From positions 1 through 36,054 of the forward strand of contig VGEN01000031.1 in the NCBI GenBank assembly GCA_016869285.1: 36,054 nt of DNA, read 5' to 3'. This document shows positions 1-8,021 of the stretch, one piece after another; within the stretch, counting starts at the first letter, position 1, and every line of letters begins with the position of its first letter. This stretch comes from Alphaproteobacteria bacterium. Its GTDB lineage: Bacteria > Pseudomonadota > Alphaproteobacteria > SHVZ01. Under the pieces are notes generated by a model, which did no database searches, had not been told where the DNA came from, and worked only from the letters and a program-made list of their open reading frames with translations. The position numbers and the translations under genes were made by a program.

Positions 1-150
1 CGCGGCACCTCTTTCGTCTCGATCAAGCAGCTCCGGGAGCACATCGATGCTTTCATCCAAACCTACAACCAGAACGCCAAGCCGTTCGTCTGGACCAAGA
101 CAAACGTCCATCAACGCCGCTTCAAAGACCGACGTATCAGCCAATTGTGA
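1..150 (+). CDS. IS630-family transposase, C-terminal fragment
   Basis: The frame is open from base 1 to TGA at 148-150 and gives 49 residues. It contains the segment HIDAFIQTYNQNAKPFVWTK, which matches the conserved C-terminal end of IS630/Tc1-mariner DDE transposases, where a helix with Y-N-x-N-x-K-P-F-x-W-T-K follows the last catalytic acidic residue. The 5' part, including the DDE catalytic core, lies upstream of the window, so I cannot tell whether the enzyme is intact. The tail after WTK (residues 34-49) is basic. The gene converges on the hydrolase remnant that the element interrupts. Confidence 0.85.
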   Translation, partial: RGTSFVSIKQLREHIDAFIQTYNQNAKPFVWTKTNVHQRRFKDRRISQL

Positions 151-158
151 TTCCGGGT
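1..158 (+). mobile_element. Right end of an IS630-family insertion sequence (partial)
   Basis: The first 150 bases encode the C-terminus of an IS630-type transposase and stop at TGA 148-150. Homology to the neighbouring hydrolase resumes within about ten bases of that stop, so the element edge must lie near 151-162. IS630/Tc1 elements insert at TA, and TA dinucleotides occur at 158-159 and 161-162; either could be the target duplication. The left end and its inverted repeat lie outside the window, so the exact terminus is inferred. Confidence 0.7.
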
Positions 159-1525
159 ACTAGCAGGCGGTCCTCGTCGAAGGGCCCGCTGTCATAGGTG
201 AGCAGCCTGCGGTCCTCGTCGCGCCGATCGGGATAGCTCGGCCGGTCGATCCAGCACCATCGGTTGGACGCGCCGGTGCTCGCGCTCGCGTCGACCTCGT
301 AGGAGTCGAGGCCCGGCGCCGGCGGACGCCCGTCGAGGCTGCGGAACTCGTCGAGATAGAGGCGATAGCGCTGGCTCTCCGGCGGCGGCCACGCGGTCGT
401 CTCCCGCATCTCTCCGGCGCCGAGCACATAGTAGCGGATGCGTCGGTCCGGCACCGTGCCGCCGAGCGCACGGTTGGCGAAGCCGACGGTCAGGCGTTCC
501 TGCTCCGCGAGCGTCGGCATCGGCGCCTCGATCTCGGGCAGCAGCGGATCGGCGCGCTTCTCGCCGCCATGGGTGTTGGCGGTGATGATGAGTTCGGCCG
601 GCACGTCGGGGGCCGAACGGAAGCGGCTGAGCGCGGCCTCGGCCGTGTTGCAGTCGATCCAGGAACCCCAGTACTGCACCGGCTTCTTTTCTCGGCGCAC
701 CGCGTCGACCTTCGAGCCGCAGCAGCCGTCGAAGAAAGAGGAGCCGTTCGCCGCACGATCGTCGCGGAACTCGATCGCGTCGTAGTCCTCGACGGTCCAG
801 TGCGGACGAAGCTGCTCGCGTGAGCGGAGCGCATGGTTCAGGAGTGCGCCGTCGGCGTCCTAGTCGACCGGCTGCAGGGTCGGAAAGAGACCGCGGCTGT
901 CCCCCGGCCGCTCGCGCGCATCGAGGCCCGCCTCCGCCGGGTTCGCGACCGCGCCCATGCGCGTGCGCGGTCGCCCGAAATCGGTTTCGTAGATCCCGCC
1001 CATCCAGTGCCGGAACATGGTGCGGTTGAAGATGCCGCCCGGCCAGAACAGCTCCCAGAAATCGAAATCCGTCTGGCGCGGGATTGCCGCGATGAGCGCC
1101 GGCGCCGGCCGGCTCGTCGCCATGTCGGCGGTGTTGGCGGTGTAGGAGACGCCGGTCGCGATCACCTTGCCCGACGACCACGGCGCGGCGGCGACATGCG
1201 CGATGATCTCGTCCATGTCCGCCTGCTCCTCGGGCCCGAGCTCGGTGGTGCGCGCGCCGAAGGAGGATGTCGAGCCGCGCACATCGACCACGGCAACGAC
1301 GAAGCCGGCCGCGAGCCACGGGTCCAGCGAGCGCGGCTGGCCTTTGCGGCGCACGCCGGCGCGGCCGTAGCGCGTCTGGATCAGGAGGACCGGCACCGGC
1401 TCCTTCGGCAACACGCCGTCGGGGAAGTAGAGCGAGACGGCGAGCCTGACGCCGTCGCGCATCGCCAGATAGTAGGAGCGGTCGCTCCAGTCGGCCGGCC
1501 GGTCGCCGCTCATCGGCGGGACCAT
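137..1525 (-). pseudogene. CocE/NonD-type (peptidase S15) hydrolase, broken
   Basis: Two stretches in the same minus-strand frame form one protein. The N-terminal part (1525 to 860) has the S15/CocE pattern: MRDGVRLAVSLYFP, VLLIQTRYGR, VVDVRGS and, at the nucleophile elbow, the unusual GVSYTANTA (normally G-x-S-Y-x-G). A TAG at 862-860 stands where relatives usually have an acidic residue (LQPVD-stop-DADGALL). The same frame then runs through VQYWGSWID and NTHGG to RLLTYDSGP, where the C-terminal jelly-roll domain should begin. That domain is missing, because the frame runs into an IS630 end. A possible earlier start at 1569, with a GGGGAAAG ribosome site, would encode a signal-like MATFLATAALAQ but lies in another frame, hinting at a further frameshift. 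The gene is almost certainly dead. Confidence 0.85.
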
Positions 1526-1658
1526 CCGGCCGTCTGAGCGAGCGCGGCGGTCGCGAGAAAGGTCGCCATCGGTAAACTTTCCCCAGAGTTACGTCGCGCC
1601 TCGATCTTCCATCGAAGGGGGTGCGCGCCCACCCCGGCTTCCGTACTAATAGGATGCC

Positions 1659-2396
1659 ATGCCGGGGACCGAGGCGATTCTCAGCGAGATCCTGAAATGG
1701 CGGCCGGCGCGGCCGCCTTTCGTCATCGGCGTCGCCGGCTCCGTCGCCGTCGGCAAGAGCACCTTCACCCGCACGCTCGGCCAGGCGATCGCAGCGCTGC
1801 CGGACGGGCTGAAGGTCGAGATCGTCTCGACCGACGGGTTCCTCTTCCCCAACAGCGTGCTGGCCGAACGCGGCCTCCGGCGGCGCAAGGGGTTTCCGGA
1901 GTCCTTCGACGTAGAGGCGCTGCGCAAGGCCGTCGCCGCGATCCGGCGCGGCGAGCATGTCGAGGTGCCGCTCTACTCGCACTTCACCTACGATGTCAAC
2001 CGCGAGAAGGTCCATGCCGTCTCGGCGCCCGACGTCGTTGTCCTGGACGGGCTGCACCTCGCGCGGATCGAGGAGTCCGGCTCGCCGCGCCTGATCGACT
2101 GCCTCGTCTATCTCGACGCGGAGGAGGCCTCGATCGAAAAGTGGTTCATCGACCGCCTGCTGCCGCTAATGGTCGCTGGCGTCGACAATCCCAATTCCTT
2201 CTACTACGCCTATCGCGACTTCGATGAGCCGAAGCGGGTGGAGTTCGCTCGGAACGCCTGGGCCAAAATCAACCTGCCCAATCTCCGCAATCACATCACG
2301 GACGACCGCGCCGCCGCCGACCTGGTGCTGAAAAAGGCGCCGGATCATTCGGTGGTCGAGATAACAGCCGCCCGGCTGGACGACCTTCGCATCTAG
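1659..2396 (+). CDS. coaA: Type I pantothenate kinase, short form
   Basis: This cytosolic kinase would catalyse the ATP-dependent phosphorylation of pantothenate, the first step of coenzyme A synthesis. The 245 residues align through most of E. coli CoaA: Walker A GSVAVGKS at 27-34, STDGFLFPN at about 57-65, RGLRRRKGFPES at 71-82, YSHFTYDV, the Walker B-like VVVLDGLH and, near the end, INLPNLRNHI. E. coli CoaA has about 316 residues; here the roughly 70-residue N-terminal extension is absent. No start further upstream is evident, since the intergenic DNA before 1659 abuts the broken hydrolase. The gene stands alone between that pseudogene and a convergent cyclase-like gene. The fold assignment is secure. 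Pantothenate as substrate is inferred from similarity, because short members could use another small molecule. Confidence 0.85.
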   Translation: MPGTEAILSEILKWRPARPPFVIGVAGSVAVGKSTFTRTLGQAIAALPDGLKVEIVSTDGFLFPNSVLAERGLRRRKGFPESFDVEALRKAVAAIRRGEHVEVPLYSHFTYDVNREKVHAVSAPDVVVLDGLHLARIEESGSPRLIDCLVYLDAEEASIEKWFIDRLLPLMVAGVDNPNSFYYAYRDFDEPKRVEFARNAWAKINLPNLRNHITDDRAAADLVLKKAPDHSVVEITAARLDDLRI

Positions 2397-2514
2397 ATCG
2401 ACCGTTCGGCTCTGGCGCCGTCGCAGAGGTGTAGACTCAGGCCCGTGGCAAGCGACTCCCGGTGGCTCTGGAGCAGAGGTTGGCGCGCGGGTCGTCCCGC
2501 CTCGCCATGCGGCG

Positions 2515-3618
2515 TCAGAGTTCGGTGTGCTGGAGCCCATAGTAAAAGGGTTCGCCGGCGCTCGGGAAGACGTTGAGCTTCAGGTTGAAACAGTCATGCT
2601 TGATGCCATGCTTGTCGACGACGCGAAGCCGCTGGGCACGGAAACCGCCGTCCTCGGCGCGCGGCCCGGTGAGGTAGAGCGTGATGCGGTCGATCGTGGC
2701 GCCTAGCACGCTGAAGCCCTGCATCCAGGAAAGCCGCGCCAACGCCAGCTCAAGGAACTCGGCGACTCCGTGTGCGCCGCCGTTATCGGCCCTGCGTGTG
2801 AAGCCGCCGACCAGTATCTGGTTGGCGCGCGCCGTGTCGATCAGGCGAGCGAGCGAGATGGTGACATCGCCGACGATGAACTCGTTGACCAGGAGCCCGT
2901 CCGAATTAGGCTGGCGGTAGGTGTAATGGCTGCTGATGCCGAAGCAGGTGCGCACCGTTGGCACGCTGCTCGACGAGGCCGTGCGCTTCAGCGATCCGAT
3001 GAAGGTCAGGAACAGCGCCATCGTGCCGAACAGCGCGACATCGGCTTCGAGTCCCTTGTCGGCGTTCCAGACATAAAAACCGTCGCCAGTTGTCGAGCGG
3101 TGCAGCGAGACCTTGTCGCCGCGACGATTCATCATCTCGGAGGCAAGGTTCAACGCGAACTCCATGGTGGTGAGCTGGCTCGCCTGCTGCTCGGGCGCAA
3201 GTTTCGAGAAGCCGACAATGTCGATTAGGAACACAGCCCGCTGCTCGGTACGGGTCACTGTGAAGGGGGAGATCGTTCCTTCGACGCTTTCGATCGGAAT
3301 CTCGCCGACACTGGCGCCGACCGGCGCGGCGAGCCTGAACTCAATCGGTTGAATGTTCAACGCTTCGGCGATCTCCGCGAAGGTTCGCCGGCTCGCCAGC
3401 CGGTCGCCAGCGAAGATGCGCCGGTGCAAATGGCCCTGCTCGAACAGCCGTATGGTCGGCACCGTCAGGATCTCGATGCCGGTCGCCGACGGCGTCCAGG
3501 CCACGAGCGCGTTGCTGCCGAAACGCCAGAGTCTGGTCAGCCCCTGGCGCAGCGAGGTTGTGATAGTAGCGACGTCGGCGGTGGAGCCGGTCATCCGTTG
3601 GCTCAAATCTTCTCGCAT
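2515..3618 (-). CDS. Class III nucleotidyl-cyclase-like protein
   Basis: The C-terminal two thirds resemble class III adenylate/guanylate cyclase domains. FLIDIVGFSKL (about 130-140) supplies a metal-binding Asp (D133), and STTGDGFYVW (175-184) supplies the second (D179). GDVTISLARL (250-259) lies where cyclases have G-D-x-V-N-x-A-A-R-L. Aligned by eye, the Arg is kept (R258) but the transition-state Asn is replaced by Ile, so activity may be weak or altered. Residues 1-120 show no domain I can name; they include MREDLSQRMTGSTADVATIT and an IEILTVPTIRLFEQGHLHRR segment. No signal peptide or membrane segment is visible. The gene is divergent from the pentapeptide-repeat gene at 3765 and could share its promoter region. 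Confidence 0.7.
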   Translation of the reverse strand: MREDLSQRMTGSTADVATITTSLRQGLTRLWRFGSNALVAWTPSATGIEILTVPTIRLFEQGHLHRRIFAGDRLASRRTFAEIAEALNIQPIEFRLAAPVGASVGEIPIESVEGTISPFTVTRTEQRAVFLIDIVGFSKLAPEQQASQLTTMEFALNLASEMMNRRGDKVSLHRSTTGDGFYVWNADKGLEADVALFGTMALFLTFIGSLKRTASSSSVPTVRTCFGISSHYTYRQPNSDGLLVNEFIVGDVTISLARLIDTARANQILVGGFTRRADNGGAHGVAEFLELALARLSWMQGFSVLGATIDRITLYLTGPRAEDGGFRAQRLRVVDKHGIKHDCFNLKLNVFPSAGEPFYYGLQHTEL

Positions 3619-3764
3619 TTTAGCAACTTTGATTGCAACGGGCCTCTAGTAGAGCTAGGCTTTTGAGACGGCCTACAACGTCGTCGGCGCCGTCGGCGCT
3701 AATGGGTCGGCGCCTGCGGCAAGCGAAACGGAGCGGGGCCCGACGATGACCCTGGGCGAGCCCG

Positions 3765-4946
3765 GTGTCGCAAACGCGTAACGCCCAGCAAGTTATGGAC
3801 GAGCTGCAGCGCCGCTCGCTAGAGGCGTTGCGCGGCGGGCTTGCCGGCGCGCTGCCCGATCTCTCGCGCCAGAACCTCTCGGGCATGAATTTCGAGGGCA
3901 AGGTTCTGTGCAAGGCCAGGCTCGCAGGCTCCAACCTCAGCCACGCGAGGCTCGCCCAGTGCGACCTCACCGGTGCCGATCTGTTCGGCGCCGATCTCCG
4001 CGGCGCCGATCTACAGGGCGCCAACCTGACCAACGCGATCTTGCGCGGCGTCTGCCTGCGCAGCGCCAACCTTAATCGCGCCAAGCTGGTCGGCGCCGAT
4101 CTCCGCGGTGGCGTCATGTTGGACGCGAACTCGAACTCCATCGGACTCGAGGTCAGCGACCTGTCCGAATGCCTGATGGAGTTCGCGACTGCGACGCGCG
4201 CCGTGATGACCGGCGTCGACCTGAGCGGCGCGAGCCTGATCGGCGCCGACCTCGGTGGCGCCAGCCTGTTCGGCGCCAATCTCTCCGGCGCCGACCTCTC
4301 CTACACCGACCTCAGCGGCGCCAACCTCGTTGACGCCCATGTAGACAGAGCGGCCTTCGTCGGCGCCAACCTGACCGGCGCCAGCCTGCTCAATGCCAGG
4401 GGAGAGGGCGCCAGCTTCGCGGGCGCCACGCTCGACAAGGCGAAGCTCGACGGCGCCAGTCTCGAGCGCTCGACCTTTGGCGATGCGCTGCCGATGATCC
4501 TGCGCGAGAGTTTTCCCGTCGAGCTCGGCCACGCCCTAGACGGACACGAGGAGTGGTTGCGCTCGGGCGGCCAGAGCGGCCGCCGTGCCGAGCTGATCAA
4601 TGCCGATCTTCGCTACTTCGATCTTTCGGGCCGCGCCTTCTCGGGCATCGTGCTCACCGGCTCGCGTCTGGTCGGGGCCAAGCTGATGGGTACCGAGCTG
4701 GTGCTGGCCAATCTCGATCGCTGCAACCTGACCGCCGCCGATCTCAGCCGGGCGAACCTCGTCGGCGCGCAGATGCGGGGAGCGACGCTTCGGGGCGCGG
4801 CGCTGGTCAATGCGGGCGTCGGGGTGCTGCCCCTGCGCGACGGCTCAGGCCGCGAGAGCGGCAAGCTGCGCCGCACCAGCTTGGTCGGCGCCGACCTGCT
4901 GCATGCCCGCCTCGACGGTGTTGACATCTCGACCTGCGAAATCTGA
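3765..4946 (+). CDS. Pentapeptide-repeat protein with two repeat blocks
   Basis: The 393-residue protein is built of A(D/N)LxG-type pentapeptides, which fold as a right-handed quadrilateral beta-helix. Block one covers about residues 31-240 and block two about 276-390. Between them lies a non-repeat linker, roughly 241-275, containing HEEWLRSGGQSGRRAEL. A similar H-x2-W-x4-G-x2-G-x-R-A element occurs in other alphaproteobacterial members. At DNA level the repeats show a 15-base period around GGCGCCGATCT. I chose the GTG start at 3765, which has GGGCGAG four bases before it; an ATG at 3795 is the alternative. The N-terminal 30 residues look helical. No signal peptide is present. The role is unknown. 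Some family members mimic DNA to protect gyrase, but nothing here shows that. Confidence 0.9.
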   Translation: MSQTRNAQQVMDELQRRSLEALRGGLAGALPDLSRQNLSGMNFEGKVLCKARLAGSNLSHARLAQCDLTGADLFGADLRGADLQGANLTNAILRGVCLRSANLNRAKLVGADLRGGVMLDANSNSIGLEVSDLSECLMEFATATRAVMTGVDLSGASLIGADLGGASLFGANLSGADLSYTDLSGANLVDAHVDRAAFVGANLTGASLLNARGEGASFAGATLDKAKLDGASLERSTFGDALPMILRESFPVELGHALDGHEEWLRSGGQSGRRAELINADLRYFDLSGRAFSGIVLTGSRLVGAKLMGTELVLANLDRCNLTAADLSRANLVGAQMRGATLRGAALVNAGVGVLPLRDGSGRESGKLRRTSLVGADLLHARLDGVDISTCEI

Positions 4947-5016
4947 TCGCCTTCTGGCCAGCGGCCTTTCCTCGGTATAGTCCGGACCGAGCCGGTCTAA
5001 TCGAGAAGGATACCCC

Positions 5017-5967
5017 ATGTCCCGCCCCCTCATCGTCGCCGCCGCCCAGATGGGCCCGATCCCGAAGACGCAGCCGCGCCAGGAGGTCGTCGCGCGCCTG
5101 ATCGCGATGATGGAGCAGGCGAAGAAGATGGGCGCCGACATCGTCGTCTATACCGAGGCGGCGCTGACCGCCTTCTTCCCGCATTGGTGGATCGAGGACG
5201 AGGACGAGCTCGATTCCTACTTCGAGCGCGAGATGCCGGGGCCGGCGACGCAGCCGCTCTTCGATGCGGCGAAGAAGATGGGGATCGGCTTCAAGCTCGG
5301 ATACTGCGAGCTCGATTTCTCCACGGGGAAGAAGCGACGCTTCAACTCGGCCATCCTCGTCGACAAGCAGGGCCGCATCGTCGGCAAGTACCGCAAGGTA
5401 CATCTGCCGGGCGTCACCGACTACAAGCCGGGCTATCCCTTCCAGAACCTGGAGAAACGCTACTTCGAGGTCGGCGATCTGGGTTTCCCGGTGTGGGAAA
5501 CGATGGGCGGCAGGATGGGCCTCGCCATCTGCAACGACCGCCGCTGGCCCGAGACCTACCGCGTCATGGGGCTCCAGGGTGTCGAGCTGGTCATGCTCGG
5601 ATACAACACCCCGACGCACAACCCGGCGATGCCGGAGACCGACGACCTCGGCAACTTCCATAACCATCTCTCGATGCAGTCGGGCGCCTACCAGAACGGC
5701 ACCTGGGTCGTCGGCGTCGCCAAATGCGGGGTCGAGGAAGGCGTCGATCAGATCGGCCAGAGCTGCATCATCGCACCCTCGGGCGAGATCGTCGCGCAAT
5801 GCACGAGCCTCGACGACGAGGTCGCGGTCGCCGTCTGCGATCTCGACCGCTGCAAGAGCTATAAGGAGTCGATCTTCAACTTCGCCAAGCACCGTCGCAC
5901 CGAGCACTACGGCCTCATCCTCGAGCGCACCGGTGCCGGCGCTCCGCTCGGCAAGGCGCCGGCGTGA
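5017..5967 (+). CDS. N-carbamoyl-D-amino-acid hydrolase (nitrilase superfamily)
   Basis: The enzyme would hydrolyse N-carbamoyl-D-amino acids to D-amino acid, CO2 and ammonia, the second step of hydantoin breakdown. The 316 residues align nearly end to end with the Agrobacterium D-carbamoylase. The nitrilase triad falls at identical numbers: E47 in VVYTEAALTAFFP, K127 in GKYRKVHLPG and C172 in LAICNDRRWPET. The substrate-pocket segments GYNTPTHNP and FHNHLSMQSGAYQNG are also conserved. AGAAGGA precedes the ATG. A -10-like TATAGT lies at 4976-4981. It heads a plus-strand series with an isomerase and a Gfo/Idh oxidoreductase. No hydantoinase or racemase gene is in the window, so the true substrate could be another carbamoyl compound. 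Confidence 0.88.
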   Translation: MSRPLIVAAAQMGPIPKTQPRQEVVARLIAMMEQAKKMGADIVVYTEAALTAFFPHWWIEDEDELDSYFEREMPGPATQPLFDAAKKMGIGFKLGYCELDFSTGKKRRFNSAILVDKQGRIVGKYRKVHLPGVTDYKPGYPFQNLEKRYFEVGDLGFPVWETMGGRMGLAICNDRRWPETYRVMGLQGVELVMLGYNTPTHNPAMPETDDLGNFHNHLSMQSGAYQNGTWVVGVAKCGVEEGVDQIGQSCIIAPSGEIVAQCTSLDDEVAVAVCDLDRCKSYKESIFNFAKHRRTEHYGLILERTGAGAPLGKAPA

Positions 5968-5990
5968 CGATGACGACCGCGTTTCGCGCC

Positions 5991-6066
5991 GCCCCCACCC
6001 GGCCTTCCCCCGTCTGCTTCGCAGCCGGGAGAGGGTTCCGAGGGTCGCGAGGGCTGGGGTGGGGGC
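5991..6066. repeat. REP-like GC-rich palindromic intergenic repeat
   Basis: The arms GCCCCCACCC (5991-6000) and GGGTGGGGGC (6057-6066) are perfect inverted repeats. Between them lies CTTCCCCC...GGGAGAGGG, which can form an inner stem around CTGCTTCGCAG. Layout and composition resemble the larger element at 23030-23118 and the half copy at 28359-28375. It sits between two genes of the same strand, where it could act as an mRNA stem or a weak attenuator. Confidence 0.7.
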
Positions 6067-6100
6067 CCGAACGCAGCGAGGGTGGCAGAGGACGCGCTCG

Positions 6101-6985
6101 ATGAACCCTGTCGGGATCATCTCGATGTCCTATGCGCGGCCTTTCACCAAGGCGCATCTGCCGCTGCTCAAGCGCGTCAAGGCGGCTGGGCTCGACTTCA
6201 TCGAGATGCTGGTGCCGGAGCCGGGCGAGATCGCGCTCGGCGAGCTCAGGATCGCGATCGAGGATGCCGGACTCGCCGTAGCGCTCGCCGCGCGCATGAA
6301 TTCGAGCCGCGATCCTTCCTCCGAAGGCGCGATCGCGCGCAAGGAAGGCCGCGAATACCTGAAGCGCTGCGTCGATGTCGCGGTCGCGGTCGGCGCACGC
6401 ATCGTCGGCGGCCCGATCTACGGCGCTCCTCTGGTCTTTGCCGGCCGCGCGCCGGCGCCGGTGGAAGAGAAGAGGCGCCAGCAGAAGGTCAAGTGGGCGG
6501 TCGAGGCGCTGGCCGAAGCCGGAGTCTATGCCGCTTCGCTGGATGTCGTGCTCGCGATAGAGCCGCTCAACCGTTTCGAGACCGATCTCTGCAACACCGC
6601 GCGCCATGCGGTCGAGCTCGTGCAGCTCGCCCGCGCGCCGGGGCTCGGCGTCATGCTCGATACCTTCCACATGAACATGGAGGAGAGCGACATGGCGGGC
6701 GCGATCAAGCGCGCCGGCAAGCGCCTCGTCCATTTCCAGGCGAACGAGAACCATCGCGGGTTCCTCGGCTCCGGCCATATCGACTGGGCCACGGTCTGCC
6801 ACGCGCTGGCCGCGGCCAAGTACAAGGGGCCGATCACGCTCGAGCCTTTCCGACGCGAGGATGACAGGCTCGGCGTGCCGCTGGCGCAGTGGCGGCCGCC
6901 GGCGCGCGACGAAGACAAGGACATCGCGGCCAGCGCGAAGTTGCTGCGGCGGTACCTCGACGCAGCCGGCGGTCGCGCGGCGTGA
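6101..6985 (+). CDS. Sugar epimerase / hydroxypyruvate isomerase-type TIM barrel
   Basis: This 294-residue AP endonuclease 2-type TIM barrel belongs with D-tagatose/D-psicose 3-epimerases and hydroxypyruvate isomerases. Likely metal ligands are E154 (AIEPLNRFETD), D187 (VMLDTFHMNMEE) and E248 (ITLEPF). The fourth ligand falls in VHFQANENHRG: position 213 is Gln, as in E. coli Hyi/OtnI, where ketohexose 3-epimerases have His. The GHIDW segment after it is also typical. I start at the ATG 6101, because the frame further upstream runs through the palindromic repeat and is antisense-like noise. It lies 133 bases after the carbamoylase and 22 before the Gfo/Idh gene, so it is probably co-transcribed with the latter. 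The exact sugar or keto-acid substrate cannot be told. Confidence 0.8.
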   Translation: MNPVGIISMSYARPFTKAHLPLLKRVKAAGLDFIEMLVPEPGEIALGELRIAIEDAGLAVALAARMNSSRDPSSEGAIARKEGREYLKRCVDVAVAVGARIVGGPIYGAPLVFAGRAPAPVEEKRRQQKVKWAVEALAEAGVYAASLDVVLAIEPLNRFETDLCNTARHAVELVQLARAPGLGVMLDTFHMNMEESDMAGAIKRAGKRLVHFQANENHRGFLGSGHIDWATVCHALAAAKYKGPITLEPFRREDDRLGVPLAQWRPPARDEDKDIAASAKLLRRYLDAAGGRAA

Positions 6986-7007
6986 GAGCGCGCGCTTGGT
7001 CAACCGA

Positions 7008-8021
7008 ATGAAGCTGGGCTGGATCGGGCTCGGCCGGCACGCCTCGGCGATGCTGCTGCCGAAGCTGGCGGGTCTCGGCGCCGAGATCGCGGCGATCTGC
7101 GATCCGCAGCCCGATGCGCTCGAACGCGGACGCCTCCTGGCGCCGGGCGCCGCCGTCCATACCCGCGCCCGCGACCTCCTCGACCATTCGGGCCTGGATG
7201 CCGTCGGGATGGCGGTCGGCCCGGCCGTCCATGCCGAGCTGGCGCCGCAGGCCCTTGCCCGCGGCTTGCCGGTCTTCATCGAGAAGCCGCCCGGCGCGAC
7301 GGCGGCCCAGGCCGAGGCGATCCAGGCCGCGGCCGAGCGCGCAAGGAAGCCCGCCGTGGTCGGCTTCATGAAGCGGCACTCGACCGCGAACCGCGTCGCC
7401 TTCAACCTGATCCGTGCAGCCGAGTTCGGGCCGATCGCGGGTTTTCTCGGCCACTACATGACGGCGCCCACCTACTTCCAGGGCAACCCGGACTATGCCG
7501 GCTTCTACCTGCATCACTGCGTCCACTATCTCGACCTGGTGCCCTGGCTGATGGGGCCGCTTGCGGGGATGCGCGTGCGCCGGCACGAGGCCTCGCCGGG
7601 GAAGCTGTTGCTGCATCTCGATCTCGACTGCCGCTCGGGCGCGCTGGCGACGCTGGCGATGGGGACGCTGCAGTCGCGCGGTGCGCCGGTCGAGTGGTGG
7701 CAGGTGATGGGCGATCACCGCCGCGTCGAGGTCCGGAACGTGACCGAGGTCCGCTATGTCCGCAACCCGGCCTTCAAGGTCGACGATGCGGCGGCGACGA
7801 TGACGGAAGCGGCCGACACGCTGATCTGGGAGCCGAACCCGACCGTCGCGGCCGACGAGGATCACAAGGGCTATCGCGCTCTGCTCGCGGGCTTCCTCAA
7901 GCGCGTGCGCGGCGAGGCGGCGGATGTGCCGGAGATCGCCGATGGCGTGCTCGCCATGCGCCGGCTCGATGCGATGCGAAAGTCGATCGACTCGGGCGAG
8001 CGCGTCGCACTCGACGCATGA
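7008..8021 (+). CDS. Gfo/Idh/MocA family oxidoreductase
   Basis: This NAD(P)-dependent dehydrogenase has 337 residues. The N-terminal Rossmann fold begins MKLGWIGLGRHASAMLLPKL (G-x-G-x-x-x), an acidic D32 (AAICDPQ) ends strand beta2, and the family signature appears as VFIEKPPG. The C-terminal alpha/beta domain carries YLHHCVHYLDLVPWLMG, which provides the usual active-site His region. The family oxidises or reduces sugars, inositols and related polyols. The ATG at 7008 fits the domain start; a longer frame overlaps the upstream gene in another phase. The stop overlaps the GNAT remnant start as ATGA (8018-8021), so the two were translationally coupled. With the preceding isomerase gene it suggests a small sugar or polyol catabolic unit. 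Confidence 0.85.
   Translation: MKLGWIGLGRHASAMLLPKLAGLGAEIAAICDPQPDALERGRLLAPGAAVHTRARDLLDHSGLDAVGMAVGPAVHAELAPQALARGLPVFIEKPPGATAAQAEAIQAAAERARKPAVVGFMKRHSTANRVAFNLIRAAEFGPIAGFLGHYMTAPTYFQGNPDYAGFYLHHCVHYLDLVPWLMGPLAGMRVRRHEASPGKLLLHLDLDCRSGALATLAMGTLQSRGAPVEWWQVMGDHRRVEVRNVTEVRYVRNPAFKVDDAAATMTEAADTLIWEPNPTVAADEDHKGYRALLAGFLKRVRGEAADVPEIADGVLAMRRLDAMRKSIDSGERVALDA

Noticed and set aside
192..2057. 621-codon minus-strand frame spanning the hydrolase and coaA
   Set aside because: It is out of phase with the conserved hydrolase frame and antisense to coaA. The hydrolase motifs appear only in the other frame.
3700..3781. Two tiny overlapping reading frames before the pentapeptide gene (MGRRLRQAKRSGARR and MTLGEPGVANA), like a leader peptide
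   Set aside because: No attenuator hairpins or regulatory codon run accompany them. Such short frames are expected by chance.
3765..4946. Tandem DNA repeat array or CRISPR-like periodicity in the 15-base repeats
   Set aside because: The period equals five codons and encodes a pentapeptide-repeat protein. There are no spacers or exact repeats.
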